Source of the DNA: Acidobacteriota bacterium
GTDB taxonomy: Bacteria; Acidobacteriota; Vicinamibacteria; Fen-336
Assembly (NCBI GenBank): GCA_011526565.1
Contig: WYBL01000113.1
Coordinates: 1-36,739 of the forward strand
Direction of reading: 5' to 3'
Length of the DNA: 36,739 nt
Shown here: positions 1 to 9,625 of the stretch, piece by piece
How positions within the stretch are numbered: position 1 is the first letter of the stretch
Layout: each line of letters opens with the position of its first letter
Position numbers and translations under genes: made by a program
The notes under the pieces: generated by a model
Told to the model about the DNA's origin: nothing
Seen by the model: the letters and a program-made list of their open reading frames with translations, nothing else
Databases searched by the model: none

Positions 1-41
1 CGCTTTCGCTTTTCGCCCCGGATCGCGGAGCATTGGCCGCG

Positions 42-1865
42 ATGGCGCGGCGCACGGCGATCTCGGCGGCGGTGTCCGCGGGCCTGCTGGCCCTCAACCT
101 CGTCACCCTCACGCTGTTCCTGAACCCGGGGCTGGGCCTGTTCGCGGAGCTGCCGGGACTGCTGCGCGGGCTGTTCCTGCCGTACTTCGCCGGCGCCTTC
201 GGGCTGCTGCTGGGTGCGGCGCTGCTGGCGGCCACGTTCCGCTTCTGGCCCGAGGTCACGCGTCCGCCCGTCGAGAGCCTGCCCTGGTTCGGCTCCCTGA
301 ACATGGTCGCCTGCGCCGCCGCCGCCGCCCTCTACTGGCTCAACCTCCTGAGCTATCGCTGGTCGATCCCGCCGGACTCGGTGCGCGCGCTCGCGACGGC
401 GGCGGCGCTGCTCCTCGTGCTGGTCGTCGTGCAGTTGCTGATCGGCGTCGACGCCGTGCTCTACCCGCTTCGCGGCCGCGCGGTCTCCGCGGCGCTGTCG
501 GTGCTGGCCGCGGGGGCCAGCGGCGTCGGCCCGATGGCGCTGGTGCCGCCGCCGCCCGCGGCCGACCCGGCGCCGGTGACCGCCGCGCTCGAGGCGGTGC
601 GGCCGGCGCGCCGGATCGTGCTGGTGGGCGTGGACGGCCTGGGTCCCGAGATGCTGCGCCAGGCCGTGGCAGACGGCGACGCGCCCGCGCTGGAGCGGCT
701 GATGCGCCGCGGCGCGTGGGGGCCGCTCGGCACCATCGAACCCACCGAGGGGCCGCCGCTGTGGGCGACGCTGGCGACCGGCACGCTGCCCCACGCCCAC
801 GGCGTCAAGAGCTTCGCCAGCTATCGCCTGCCGGGCCGCACGACCTCGGTCGACCTCCTGCCCAAGGGGGCGTTCGTGACGCTGCTCGAGCGCTTCGGCT
901 TCGTCGACCGCGTGCCGGTCGGTCCCGGCTCGCGGCGGCGCCCGGCCGTGTGGAACGCGCTCGACGCCTTCGGCCAGGGCGCGGGCCTGGTGCGGATGTG
1001 GGGCACCCACCCGCCCGAGCGCCTGCGCGGGTTCGTGCTCTCTCCCTACTTCCACGTGCTGCGCGGGGACCCCCAGCGTGCGCCGTCCACCCTGCATCCG
1101 CCCGACCTCGGGCCCGAGGTCCGGGCTCGGGCCGTCGACGCCGAGGACGTCGATCCGGCGCTGCTCGCCGAGTTCGTCGACCTCGGCGGCTCGGGGCGGG
1201 AGGACGAGCTGCCGTGGCGGCGCGAGCTCGTCGATCGCGCGCTGGCCCCCGACCTCACGTACTCGCGCGCGGGGGCGATGCTGCGGCTCGCCTACGACCC
1301 GCCCTTCTACGCCCTGCTCTTCCACGGCCTCGACGCCGCGGGCCACGTCTTCATGCGCTTCTCGCGGCCGGAGGCCTTCGGCGACGTGACGCCCGAGCAG
1401 GCGCGCCGCTACGGCCACGTGCTGCCCCGCTATCTCGGCTGGGTCAGCCAGCAGGTGGCCGAACTGGCGCAGGCCCTGGGCCCGGACGACGTGCTGGTGG
1501 TGGTCTCGACCTACGGCATGGAACCGGTGCCCTTCTGGCGGCGGCTGGCCTCGCTGGCCCTCGGCCTGCCCGACCAGGCCGGCACCCACGCCGGCGCCCC
1601 CGACGGGGTGCTGCTACTGGCCGGCGCGGGCATCCGCCCGGGCGCGCTGGTCGACGGCGCGTCGATCCTCGACCTGGCGCCGACGCTTCTGTACCTGATG
1701 GGGCTGCCCGTCGCCCGCGACATGGAAGGGCGGGTGCTGCTGGAGGTCGTCGACCCCGCGCAGGCGCGGCCGGTGACGTGGATCCCGAGCTACCGCAGCG
1801 TCGCGGTCAGCCCGCTCGGGGAACCCGTCGCCGACGACCTGCCGCCGCTGCCCGAGGAGCCGTGA
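42..1865 (+). CDS. Membrane-anchored type I phosphodiesterase / alkaline phosphatase superfamily protein
   Basis: The 607-residue product starts with several hydrophobic segments (roughly residues 1-160), so it is membrane-anchored with a large extracytoplasmic domain. That domain has the alkaline-phosphatase-superfamily metal-site order: GVDGLG with D198, WAT with T243 as the candidate nucleophile, D431 and H435 in HGLDAAGH, and H516 in GTHAG. The usual (S)DHGM motif is STYGM (489-493), so the Asp-His pair that binds the second metal in nucleotide pyrophosphatase/phosphodiesterases is Thr490-Tyr491. Phosphate-ester hydrolysis is therefore only family-based; the substrate is unknown, and the protein could be inactive, single-metal or a phosphotransferase. 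I chose ATG 42 because GGAG at 27-30 is well spaced from it; TTG 33 is the alternative. Its neighbours on the same strand are the pyr genes, separated by 67 nt. Confidence 0.8.
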   Translation: MARRTAISAAVSAGLLALNLVTLTLFLNPGLGLFAELPGLLRGLFLPYFAGAFGLLLGAALLAATFRFWPEVTRPPVESLPWFGSLNMVACAAAAALYWLNLLSYRWSIPPDSVRALATAAALLLVLVVVQLLIGVDAVLYPLRGRAVSAALSVLAAGASGVGPMALVPPPPAADPAPVTAALEAVRPARRIVLVGVDGLGPEMLRQAVADGDAPALERLMRRGAWGPLGTIEPTEGPPLWATLATGTLPHAHGVKSFASYRLPGRTTSVDLLPKGAFVTLLERFGFVDRVPVGPGSRRRPAVWNALDAFGQGAGLVRMWGTHPPERLRGFVLSPYFHVLRGDPQRAPSTLHPPDLGPEVRARAVDAEDVDPALLAEFVDLGGSGREDELPWRRELVDRALAPDLTYSRAGAMLRLAYDPPFYALLFHGLDAAGHVFMRFSRPEAFGDVTPEQARRYGHVLPRYLGWVSQQVAELAQALGPDDVLVVVSTYGMEPVPFWRRLASLALGLPDQAGTHAGAPDGVLLLAGAGIRPGALVDGASILDLAPTLLYLMGLPVARDMEGRVLLEVVDPAQARPVTWIPSYRSVAVSPLGEPVADDLPPLPEEP

Positions 1866-1872
1866 AGCGCCA

Positions 1873-1901
1873 GCCGCCGGAACCGGCGGCGGTGCTAGCA
1901 T
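1873..1901 (+). promoter_or_regulatory. Hairpin and possible extended -10 element upstream of pyrR
   Basis: GCCGCC (1873-1878) and GGCGGC (1885-1890) form a 6-bp stem around GGAACC; there is no T-tract, so it is not a convincing terminator. Just downstream, TGCTAGCAT (1893-1901) resembles an extended -10 box (TG at 1893, TAGCAT at 1896), which would start a transcript about 25 nt before pyrR. No good -35 is visible. The leader would be too short for a classical PyrR-binding attenuator and no PyrR-box-like sequence is seen. Confidence 0.35.
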
Positions 1902-1932
1902 CGCCCCGCGCCTCCTGCGCACCACGACCCCG

Positions 1933-2625
1933 ATGACCCCTCCCCGCGGTTTCCGTGAACGGCTGTGCCTGATGGACGCGGCGCGCCTCGACCGCACCCT
2001 GTCGCGGATGGCCGCCGAGATCTGCGAGCGCCACCCCGACACGGCGCGGCTGCTGCTGGTCGGCGTCCACACCCGGGGCGTGCCGCTCGCGCAGCGGCTT
2101 GCCGCGCGCCTGCCCGTGCGGCCCGTGGTGGGAAGCCTCGACATCACGCTCTATCGCGACGACCTGACGACCATCGCGCCCCACCCGCTGACCCGCGGCA
2201 CGGCGATCCCGGTGGCGATCGACGGCCGCGTCGTGATCGTCGTCGACGACGTGCTGTTCACCGGCCGCACGGTGCGGGCGGCGCTCGACGAACTCGTCGA
2301 CTTCGGGCGCCCGGCGCGGATCGAGCTGGCGGTGCTGTGCGACCGCGGCCACCGGGAGCTGCCGATCCGCGCGGACTACGTGGGCGAGACGGTGAGCACG
2401 GCCCGCGACGAGATCGTGGAGGTGCGGCTGTCGGACGAGGACGGCGAGGACTCGGTATGGCTGCTCGAGCCCGCGCCCGTTCCCGCCGTGACCCCGCCAC
2501 CGCCGCCACCGGTGGAGCGGCGGCCCGCTGCGAAGGCGGTGCCCGCCAGGAAGGCTGCGAAACCGGCGGCGCAGCGCGCCCGCGTGGCCGCCCGCAGGAA
2601 GCCGGCTCCCCGGAGGAAGCGATGA
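1933..2625 (+). CDS. pyrR: PyrR: pyr operon regulator / uracil phosphoribosyltransferase with basic C-terminal tail
   Basis: Residues 1-180 match PyrR: an N-terminal segment with [14 protein letters not shown], the PRPP-binding loop [18 protein letters not shown] and the conserved [13 protein letters not shown] region. PyrR proteins bind pyr mRNA in a UMP-dependent way and can convert uracil plus PRPP to UMP. PyrR is normally about 180 residues; this one is 230. The extra C-terminal part is a proline stretch followed by an Ala/Lys/Arg-rich tail ending [10 protein letters not shown], which could be an added nucleic-acid contact. The start at ATG 1933 is preferred; ATG 1972 is an internal alternative. 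Its stop overlaps the pyrB start (ATGA at 2622), so translation is probably coupled. No PyrR-binding leader is evident, so the control mechanism is open. Confidence 0.93.
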   Translation: MTPPRGFRERLCLMDAARLDRTLSRMAAEICERHPDTARLLLVGVHTRGVPLAQRLAARLPVRPVVGSLDITLYRDDLTTIAPHPLTRGTAIPVAIDGRVVIVVDDVLFTGRTVRAALDELVDFGRPARIELAVLCDRGHRELPIRADYVGETVSTARDEIVEVRLSDEDGEDSVWLLEPAPVPAVTPPPPPPVERRPAAKAVPARKAAKPAAQRARVAARRKPAPRRKR

Positions 2626-3553
2626 GCGCGCCGTTCCCGCACCGCCACCTGCTCGGCATCGAGCCGCTGACGGCCGAGCACATCGTCTCCGTGCTCGACA
2701 CCGCCGAGGCGATGCGCGAGGTGCTGGGCCGCCCCATCAAGAAGGTGCCCACGCTGCGCGGCCGCAGCGTCGTCAACCTCTTCTACGAGGCCTCGACCCG
2801 CACCCGCTCGTCGTTCGAGATGGCCGAGCGCGTGCTGTCGGCCGACTCGCTCTCGATCGCCACGGCGACCTCGTCGGTGCAGAAGGGCGAGACGCTGCTC
2901 GACACCGCGAAGAACCTCGAGGCGATGAACCCGGACATGATCATCATGCGGCACGGCTCGTCGGGGGCGCCGCACTTCCTGGCCCGCCACTGCCGGGCGG
3001 CGATCGTCAACGCGGGCGACGGCTTCCACGAGCATCCGACCCAGGCCCTGCTCGACGCGCTGACACTGCGCCAGAAGAAGGGGCGGCTCGAGGGCCTGAA
3101 GGTCGCGATCGTCGGCGACGTGCTGCACTCGCGGGTCGCGCGCTCGAACGCGCTGCTGCTCACCAAGGTGGGCGCGAAGCCGGTGCTGTGCGGGCCGCCG
3201 CCGCTGCTGCCGGTCGGCGTCGAGCAGTACGCGCCGGCGACCACGCGGCTCGACGAGGCGATCGAGGGCGCCGACGCGATCATGATGCTGCGGCTGCAGC
3301 GGGAGCGGATGTCGGGCGCGTTCCTGCCCTCGACCCGCGAGTACCACGAGCTCTACGGGCTGACGGTGGAACGGGTCAAGAAGGCGAAGCCCGACGTCGT
3401 GATCCTGCACCCCGGGCCGATGAATCGCGGGGTGGAGATCGCGAGCGAGGTCGCCGACGGCCCGTACTCGGTGATCCTCGACCAGGTCACGAACGGCGTC
3501 GCGGTGCGGATGGCGGTGCTGTACCTGCTGCTGGGCGGCAGTGGAGGCGAAGC

Positions 3554-3557
<4 letters not shown>
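2622..3557 (+). CDS. pyrB: Aspartate carbamoyltransferase, catalytic chain
   Basis: This cytoplasmic enzyme joins carbamoyl phosphate and aspartate to give N-carbamoyl-aspartate, the committed step of pyrimidine synthesis. The 311-residue length is standard for the catalytic chain. Signature motifs are STRTRSSFE from S58 (carbamoyl phosphate loop), HPTQALLD from H138 and [10 protein letters not shown] from H263. ATG 2622 has a good Shine-Dalgarno (GGAGGA, 2612-2617) and overlaps the pyrR stop by four bases; the stop overlaps the pyrC start by four bases. No regulatory chain (pyrI) is in the window, which fits the unregulated or PyrC-associated type found alongside PyrR. Confidence 0.97.
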
Positions 3558-4854
<1,297 letters not shown>

Positions 4855-4858
<4 letters not shown>

Positions 4859-6201
4859 CGCCCGAGGTGGCGGCGGCCGTCGCCGCCTACCACGCGGAGC
4901 TGGGGCGGGACCCGCGCGCTGCCGGCGAGCAGAGCGAGACGCTGCGGGCCGAGTTCGCGCGGCGCGGCGTCACCTTCGACGGCCAGCCGATGGCCAGCTT
5001 CGTGCGGCCGCACCTGGTGTCGCGCGCCGCCGGCACCGCCCTCGCCCGCGACGGCCGGCGCCTGGTCGAACTGGCCGCCCGCGTCGCGCGCGCGGCCTTT
5101 GGCGGCGACGCCTTCGCGCTGGCCGACTGGCTGGGTCTGCCGCGCGAGCACGCGCGCTGGGCCGCGCTGCCGGCGCCGCCGCCGGACGTCGTGCTCTCCC
5201 GCGCCGACGGCTTCCTGACGCCGCAGGGGGCGCGCTTCATCGAGCTCAACTCCGACGCGCCCGCGGGCTTCGGTTACGGCGACCGGATGGCCGAGGTGAT
5301 CGCCTCGCTGCCTGTCTTCGCGGCCGTGGCGACGCGCCACCCGCTGTCGTACGCGCCTTCGGCGCCGCTGCTGGTCGACGCCGTCCTGCGCCAGGCCCCG
5401 CAAGGCGTCGCTTCGCCGCGGGTCGCGATCGTCGACTTCGCCGAGGTCAAGACGCGGCCCGACCAGGAGATCCTGCGCGAGGCCTTCGCCGCGCGCGGCG
5501 TCGATTGCGTGCTGGCCGACCCGCGCGAGTTCGAGCTGGCCGCCGGCCGCCTGGTCGCCGGGGGAGCGCCGGTGGACGTCGTGTACCGGCGCACGGTGCT
5601 CTCCGAACTGCTCGACCACGCGGCGGACGTGCAGCCGTTCCTGCGCGGCTGCGAGGCGGGCGCTGCCGTGCTGGTCAACTCGTTCCGCTGCCAGCTCTCC
5701 GAGGACAAGACGCTGTTCGCGCTGCTGACCGACGACGAGCGCGCGGCGGAGCTGATGGACGCCGACGAGCGCGCCTTCTGCCTGCGCGTGCTGCCCTGGA
5801 CGCGCAAGCTCGAGGAGCGCCGCACGCGGGTGGCGGGTGGCGGCGAGCGCGACCTCGTCGCCCACGCGATCGAGGCCCGCGAGCGGCTGGTGCTGAAGCC
5901 GGCGCACGGCTACGGCGGGCGCTCGGTGTTCGTCGGCGACGAGACGGACGCGGCAGAGTGGGAGCGCGCGATCCGCGAGGGGCTCGCCGCGAGCTGGGTC
6001 GTGCAGGAGCGGGTCGCGATCCCCGAGGAGCCGTTCCCGGTGTGGCGCGACGGCGGCCTCGCGTTCGAGAGCTTCAAGGTGAACGTCAACCCGTTCTACG
6101 TGGCCGGCGCCGAGGCGGGCGCGGTGACCCGCGCGTCGCGCTCGTCGGTGATCAACGTCAGCGCGGGCGGCGGCAGCGTGCCCACGTTCGTGGTGGGATG
6201 A
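4855..6201 (+). CDS. Circularly permuted ATP-grasp protein (type 2), function unknown
   Basis: This 448-residue protein resembles the circularly permuted ATP-grasp family related to glutathionylspermidine synthase. Visible motifs are FIELNSDAPAG (about 128-138), the VAIVDFAEVKTR strand, VYRRTVLSELLDH, LVNSFRCQLSEDK and, near the C-terminus, RLVLKPAHGYGGRS with K348 and WVVQERV, typical ATP-binding strands. ATP-grasp enzymes ligate a carboxylate to an amine or thiol nucleophile; the substrates here cannot be read from sequence. It is coupled to pyrC by an ATGA overlap, and it may also overlap the next gene by ATGA. It could act on an amino-acid or peptide-like product, or simply share transcription with the pyr genes. 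Confidence 0.8.
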
Positions 6202-6209
6202 GGAAACGC

Positions 6210-6653
6210 ATGAAGCGGAGCCTGGCCGCAGTGGCGATGCTGGGGCTGCTGGCGGCGCCGGCCGGCGCCGTCGGCAAGCGGGAGGCCGAGTTCGTGGGCG
6301 GGACGCTGCGTGGCGTGCCGCTCAGGACCGAAGGTGTGCTGGTCACCGACACGCCGCGCGGCTTCGTCTTCGTCGGCAAGCAGGGCGCCGGCGAAATCGA
6401 GATCGGCTGGAACCGGATCCTCGACCTCGACTACGGCCAGAAGAAGGGCCGCTTCGGCAGCCGCGCCCACTTCCTGACCCTGACCTTCCGCGACGCGAAA
6501 GGCGCCGAGCGCACCGTCTCGTTCGAGCTGGGCAAGGACCTGATCTACCCGACCCTCGACCTGCTGGAGCAGAAGACGAAGCGCAAGGTGACCTACCTCG
6601 ACGACGACGCGGCCGAAGCGCGGCGCAAGGAGCAGGGCGGAGGGCGCCGGTGA
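6210..6653 (+). CDS. Small secreted/periplasmic protein of unknown function
   Basis: The product (147 residues from ATG 6210; 151 if ATG 6198, which overlaps the ATP-grasp stop) begins with KR and a hydrophobic stretch ending APAGA, a good Sec signal peptide. The mature part has short beta-rich segments (GVLVTDTPRGFVFVG, EIEIGWNRILDLDYG, LTLTFRDAKG) and a charged C-terminus, resembling small beta-barrel or SH3/PH-like domains. The start at 6210 is preferred because AGGA at 6201-6204 is well placed. Its stop overlaps the next gene by GTGA. I do not recognise a family with confidence. Confidence 0.75.
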   Translation: MKRSLAAVAMLGLLAAPAGAVGKREAEFVGGTLRGVPLRTEGVLVTDTPRGFVFVGKQGAGEIEIGWNRILDLDYGQKKGRFGSRAHFLTLTFRDAKGAERTVSFELGKDLIYPTLDLLEQKTKRKVTYLDDDAAEARRKEQGGGRR

Positions 6654-7366
6654 GCGCCGCGCGCGGAGGCGGAAGCTCCGACCGCTGGCTGTGGATCGTC
6701 GCGCTGGGCCTGCTCGGCCTCGGCCTGCTCAGCGTCGGCGCTGCGGTCGCGGGGTACTTCTACTGGTTCAAGCCGCGCCAGGAGCAGGTGGCGGCCGGAC
6801 CGGAGGCTCCCGCGGGAGAGCCAGCGCCCGAGCCGGGCAGCGAGGAGCAGCCGGCCGACCCGGCTCCGGAGCCGCTGCCGACCGAAGAAGCGGCGGAGCC
6901 CGCCGCCGCGCCTGCGCCCGAGGCGCCGGCTCCGACGCCGCGCCCCGCCGCCACGCGGCGCCCGCCCGCGGCGCCCAGGCCGACCCCGCCGCCCGCTGCC
7001 GCCCCGGCCGCCGCCACCGCGCCCCGCACAGGGCGCCTGTCGCTCGAGGTCGAGGCCGTCCAGGATCACTTCGCCTCCGACGCCGTCGACGCGATGAAGT
7101 TCGAGGTGCGGCTGGGCGAGGAGGCGGTGGGCCAGGTCGAGGTCCGCTTCGGCGCCCGCGGCGTCGCCCGCCAGAACGGCCGCGGGCAGCTCGACCTCTC
7201 GAAGCTGCCGCTGGGCGACCACCTGCTGACGCTGTCCGGCGGCCCCGCCGGCGGCGCGCCTGTGCGCGGCTCGCTCAAGGTCCACGTCGAGGACGGCGCC
7301 CGCCTGAAGCTGATGGCGAAGGTGCGCTACATGTCCGTGACCGACCGCGAGCTGCGGTTCCGATAG
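6650..7366 (+). CDS. Single-pass membrane protein with Pro/Ala-rich linker, unknown function
   Basis: The GTG start at 6650 overlaps the previous stop by four bases and follows a GGCGGAGG-type ribosome site. The 238-residue product has one N-terminal transmembrane helix (WLWIVALGLLGLGLL, about residues 14-35), then a long low-complexity Pro/Ala/Glu linker (about 45-125), then a C-terminal domain of about 110 residues (GRLSLEVEAVQDHFASDAVD onward, ending TDRELRFR) that looks beta-rich. This is the layout of an inner-membrane-anchored periplasmic protein whose linker spans part of the periplasm. Operon position after a signal-peptide protein suggests the two work together in the envelope. No function is assigned. 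Confidence 0.75.
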   Translation: MSAARGGGSSDRWLWIVALGLLGLGLLSVGAAVAGYFYWFKPRQEQVAAGPEAPAGEPAPEPGSEEQPADPAPEPLPTEEAAEPAAAPAPEAPAPTPRPAATRRPPAAPRPTPPPAAAPAAATAPRTGRLSLEVEAVQDHFASDAVDAMKFEVRLGEEAVGQVEVRFGARGVARQNGRGQLDLSKLPLGDHLLTLSGGPAGGAPVRGSLKVHVEDGARLKLMAKVRYMSVTDRELRFR

Positions 7367-7372
7367 GCGCGG

Positions 7373-8320
7373 TCAGAGGCGAATCAGCACCTTCAGGGCG
7401 CCTGGGCGCGCTGCCGCGTCGAACGCATCGGGCGTCAGCGACACCACCGCGTCCACGAGGGGCCGGGGATCGATCCGCCCGCTCTCCAGCCAGGCGAGCG
7501 CCGCGTCCAGGGGACCGCAGCGCGAGCCGACCAGCGAGACCTCGTCCACCATCAGCGCCGCGAGGTCGACGGGGAGCGGCGCGCCGTGGCTGGTCTTCAG
7601 CACCAGCGTGCCGCGCGGGCGCACGGCGGCCCGCGCCACCGCGAAGCCTTCGGCTCGCCCGGTGGCCTCGACCACCAGCTCGAAGCCGCCCGGCTCCAGT
7701 TCGGGCCGAACGCGGGCGTCGATGCCCGCCTCGCGCAGCCGCGCGCACTTGCGCTCGTGGTGCCCGGCCACGAGCAGCTCGGCGCCGTGGGCGCGCAGCA
7801 CGCGGGCGACGAGCTGGCCGAGGCGGCCGTCACCGACCACGAGCGCGCGCGTCCCGGTGCGCACCGGCACCTGGCGTGGCACGCGCAGCGCCGCGGCGAG
7901 TGGCTCCGCGAAGACGGCGGCTTCGTCGGCCAGCCCCTCGGGCACGGCCAGCAGGTTGGCCTCGGGCACGGCGAGCCGCTCCGCGAAGGCGCCAGAGCGA
8001 CCGCGCACGCCGATCACCTGCCGCCGTGCGCAGTGCTCGCGCACGCCGCGGGCGCACTCCTCGCAGGTGCCGCAGCCGACGTTGATCGAGGCCACGACCC
8101 GGCGTCCCTGCCACGAGGGCTCGGCGCTGTGCTCGACGACGCCGACGAACTCGTGGCCCGGCACCCCGCGGAAGCCCGCGTAGCCCGCGAGGATCGCGAG
8201 ATCGGTGCCGCACACGCCCGCCAGCGCCACGCGCACCATCGCCTCGCCAGGGCCGGGCTCGGGCTCCGGCAGGTCGGCGCGCAGGCTCGCGCGCCCGTCT
8301 TCGATCCACAGTCCGCGCAC
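7373..8320 (-). CDS. Zinc-dependent medium-chain alcohol/threonine dehydrogenase-like protein
   Basis: A 315-residue member of the MDR (zinc alcohol dehydrogenase) superfamily. The GroES-like N-terminal domain keeps catalytic zinc ligands C37 (GVCGTD) and H56-E57 (PGHEFVG), and the structural zinc set C83, C86, C89 and C97 is complete. The Rossmann part is visible as VVGDGRLGQLVARVLRAHG. It probably oxidises a sugar alcohol, threonine-like or other secondary alcohol with NAD(P)+; the exact substrate is not readable. The length is a little short for the family (about 340). The start is GTG at 8320. It is convergent with the upstream membrane-protein gene, with a 6-nt gap, and divergent from ndh. 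Confidence 0.88.
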   Translation of the reverse strand: MRGLWIEDGRASLRADLPEPEPGPGEAMVRVALAGVCGTDLAILAGYAGFRGVPGHEFVGVVEHSAEPSWQGRRVVASINVGCGTCEECARGVREHCARRQVIGVRGRSGAFAERLAVPEANLLAVPEGLADEAAVFAEPLAAALRVPRQVPVRTGTRALVVGDGRLGQLVARVLRAHGAELLVAGHHERKCARLREAGIDARVRPELEPGGFELVVEATGRAEGFAVARAAVRPRGTLVLKTSHGAPLPVDLAALMVDEVSLVGSRCGPLDAALAWLESGRIDPRPLVDAVVSLTPDAFDAAARPGALKVLIRL

Positions 8321-8327
8321 GGCCCGA

Positions 8328-8336
8328 TGCTACGCT
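8328..8336 (+). promoter_or_regulatory. Possible extended -10 element for ndh
   Basis: TGCTACGCT resembles an extended -10 box (TG, then TACGCT at 8331-8336) in the 36-nt gap between the divergent dehydrogenase and ndh starts. No clear -35 is seen. It would give a leader of about 14 nt that already contains the ndh Shine-Dalgarno. Confidence 0.35.
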
Positions 8337-8356
8337 GCGGGAAGGGAGGTGGAGGC

Positions 8357-9625
8357 GTGGCGCAGCCGCACGTCGTGATCGTGGGGGGCGGGTTCGGCGG
8401 GCTGTACGCCGCCAAGGCGCTGGCCCGCGACCCGGTGTGGGTGACGCTCGTCGACCGCCGCAACCACCACCTGTTCCAGCCGCTGCTCTACCAGGTGGCG
8501 ACCGCGGGCCTCAACCCCGGCGACATCGCGGCGCCGATCCGCCACGTGCTGCGGCGGCAGCGCAACACGACCGTGCTGCTGGCCGACGCCACGAGCGTCG
8601 ACCTGGCGAACCGCCGGCTGCTGCTTTCCGACGGCACGCTCGACTACGACCACCTGATCCTGGCCGCGGGCGCGACCCACTCGTACTTCGGCCAGGATGC
8701 CTGGGCCACCCACGCGCCGGGCCTCAAGTCGATCGAAGACGCGCTCGAGATCCGCCGCCGCGTGTTCCTCGCCTACGAGCGCGCCGAGCGCGAGACCGAT
8801 CCCGCGGCGCAGGCGGCGTGGCTGACCTTCGTCGTGATCGGCGCCGGGCCCACGGGCGTGGAGATGGCGGGAGCGCTGGCGGAGATCGCGCGCCACGCGC
8901 TGTCGCAGGAGTTCCGCCACATCGACCCGGGTCGCGCCCGCGTGATCCTGCTCGAGGGCGCGGGGGCCGTGCTGCCGCCCTACCCCGACCCGCTGCGGGA
9001 GCGGGCGCGCGAGCAGCTCCAGGCGCTGGGCGTCGAGGTGCGCACCGGCTCGCGGGTCACGGCGATCGACGAAGGCGGCGTGACGCTGGCCGCCGAGCGC
9101 ATCGCCAGCCGCACCGTCGTGTGGGCGGCCGGCGTGCAGGGGGCGCCGATCGCGCGCTCGCTCGGCGTCCCGCTCGACCGCGCAGGGCGGGTGCGCGTGC
9201 AGGCCGACCTGACGCTGCCCGGCCACCCCGAGGTGCAGGTGATCGGCGACCTCGCCTTCCTCGAGCAGGACGGCCAGCCGGTGCCCGGCGTGTGCCCGGC
9301 GGCGATCCAGCAGGGCCGGCACGCGGCGGAGAACGTCCGCCGTGCCCTGCGCGGGCAGCCGCCGGCGCCGTTCCGCTACGTCGACAAGGGCAGCTTCGCG
9401 ACGATCGGGCGCGGCGCCGCGGTCGGCGACGTCTACGGCCGGCTGCGGCTCTCCGGCGCCCCCGCGTGGCTGGCCTGGCTCGGCATCCACATCTTCTTCC
9501 TGATCGGCTTCCGCAACCGCGCCGTCACGCTGTTCCAGTGGGCGTACTCGTACGTCACGTGGCGGCGCGGCGTGCGGCTGATCACCGGCGAGCGCCCGGA
9601 GGCGCCCGCTCCGCCTCAGGGCTGA
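8357..9625 (+). CDS. ndh: Type II NADH dehydrogenase (NDH-2) / FAD-dependent oxidoreductase
   Basis: The 422-residue protein is a two-dinucleotide-binding flavoprotein: FAD motif GGGFGGLYAAKAL at residues 9-22, NAD motif VVIGAGPTGVEMAGALAE near 156-173, then a third conserved block QVIGDLAFLEQDG and PAAIQQGRHAAENV. The C-terminal amphipathic/hydrophobic segment (WLAWLGIHIFFLIGFRNR) is typical of the membrane-binding region of NDH-2, which passes electrons from NADH to quinone without pumping protons. GTG 8357 is chosen because GGGAGGTGGAGG immediately precedes it. The 3' end overlaps the convergent M28 peptidase gene by 10 nt. Confidence 0.92.
   Translation: MAQPHVVIVGGGFGGLYAAKALARDPVWVTLVDRRNHHLFQPLLYQVATAGLNPGDIAAPIRHVLRRQRNTTVLLADATSVDLANRRLLLSDGTLDYDHLILAAGATHSYFGQDAWATHAPGLKSIEDALEIRRRVFLAYERAERETDPAAQAAWLTFVVIGAGPTGVEMAGALAEIARHALSQEFRHIDPGRARVILLEGAGAVLPPYPDPLRERAREQLQALGVEVRTGSRVTAIDEGGVTLAAERIASRTVVWAAGVQGAPIARSLGVPLDRAGRVRVQADLTLPGHPEVQVIGDLAFLEQDGQPVPGVCPAAIQQGRHAAENVRRALRGQPPAPFRYVDKGSFATIGRGAAVGDVYGRLRLSGAPAWLAWLGIHIFFLIGFRNRAVTLFQWAYSYVTWRRGVRLITGERPEAPAPPQG

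Noticed and set aside
1873..1890. Hairpin after the phosphodiesterase-like gene as an intrinsic terminator
   Set aside because: The stem is short and no T-run follows; a possible -10 box lies right behind it, so it was kept only as a weak regulatory note.
1902..1932. PyrR-dependent attenuator leader
   Set aside because: The space before pyrR is too short and has no anti-terminator/terminator pair or PyrR-binding loop.
9616..9625. 10-nt convergent overlap of ndh and the M28 peptidase gene as a regulatory feature
   Set aside because: Short 3' overlaps are ordinary in a genome this compact.
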